Shown here in pieces: positions 63,753-64,000 of a stretch of DNA of 64,000 nucleotides. Position numbers and translations under genes: made by a program. The DNA comes from Saccoglossus kowalevskii (lineage: Eukaryota > Hemichordata > Enteropneusta > Harrimaniidae), in the NCBI RefSeq assembly GCF_000003605.2, contig NW_003106595.1:215351-279350 (forward strand). The letters are read 5' to 3'. Within the stretch, counting starts at the first letter, position 1; the number at the start of each line of letters is the position of its first letter. The notes below the pieces were generated by a model. The model saw only the letters and a program-made list of their open reading frames with translations. It ran no database searches and had not been told where the DNA came from.

Positions 63753-64000
63753 GGTAACCACCAATCACTGCATTACATTCTATTGGTAACCACCAATCAC
63801 TGCATTACATTCTATTCTATGGGTAACCACCAATCACTGCATTGTATTCTATGGGTAACAACCAATCACTGCATTACATTCTATGGGTAACAACCACTCA
63901 CTGTATTACATTCTATGGGTAATCACCAATCACTGCTTCACATTCTACGAGTAACCACCAAACACTGCACTACATTCCATTGGTGACCACCAATCACTGC
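63753..64000. repeat. 32-bp minisatellite, eight copies, continuing past the window
   Basis: Unit starts at 63753, 63785, 63822, 63854, 63886, 63918, 63950 and 63982. All spacings are 32 bases except one of 37, caused by a duplicated TTCTA. The core is GGTAACCACCAATCACTGCA followed by TTACATTCTA. Copies differ by scattered substitutions, and the last is cut by the window end. Confidence 0.97.

Overview
This is eukaryotic (animal) genomic DNA. Coding sequence is broken into short exons with GT-AG (and one GC-AG) junctions, introns run from 1.7 to 11 kb, and non-coding DNA is AT-rich with many homopolymer tracts. Protein similarity and mosaic CpG depletion suit a non-insect invertebrate such as a mollusc, annelid, brachiopod, hemichordate or echinoderm. 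I cannot name the species.

Region 1 (1 to about 39.7 kb, CpG-poor) is the 3' two-thirds of a Meis/homothorax TALE-homeobox gene on the + strand. Seven coding exons are readable: the end of the MEIS N-terminal domain (266-430), an acidic/Ser linker (5821-5938), three exons sharing the homeodomain (15651-15796, 21886-21962, 33021-33079 or 33160), and two C-terminal activation-region exons (34976-35071, 36787-37082). Upstream exons lie outside the window. The joined reading frame is 318 residues in the short form and 345 in the long form. The difference is a 27-residue basic insert directly after the homeodomain, set by a choice between a GC donor and a downstream GT donor in the same phase.

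Region 2 (about 40 to 64 kb) is CpG-rich and mostly non-coding, probably unmethylated intergenic DNA. It holds a small two-exon + strand gene (48681-48822 joined to 53280-53575, 145 residues) that I assign to the uncharacterised C22orf15/CXorf65 family. Only its second exon is obvious as an open frame. The first was found by matching splice phase and family sequence. It has a nearby TATA motif, an RFX X-box-like motif and a CRE, and a poly(A) signal 90 bases after the stop.

The rest is introns, intergenic DNA, simple repeats, a degenerate ~60-bp tandem repeat (19531-19760), hairpins (26350-26419, 62156-62199, 63002-63077) and a 32-bp minisatellite running off the right end. The best regulatory candidate is a cluster of three DR1 nuclear-receptor motifs in the large second intron (12390-12591). 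No transposon ORF, rRNA, convincing tRNA or CRISPR was seen.
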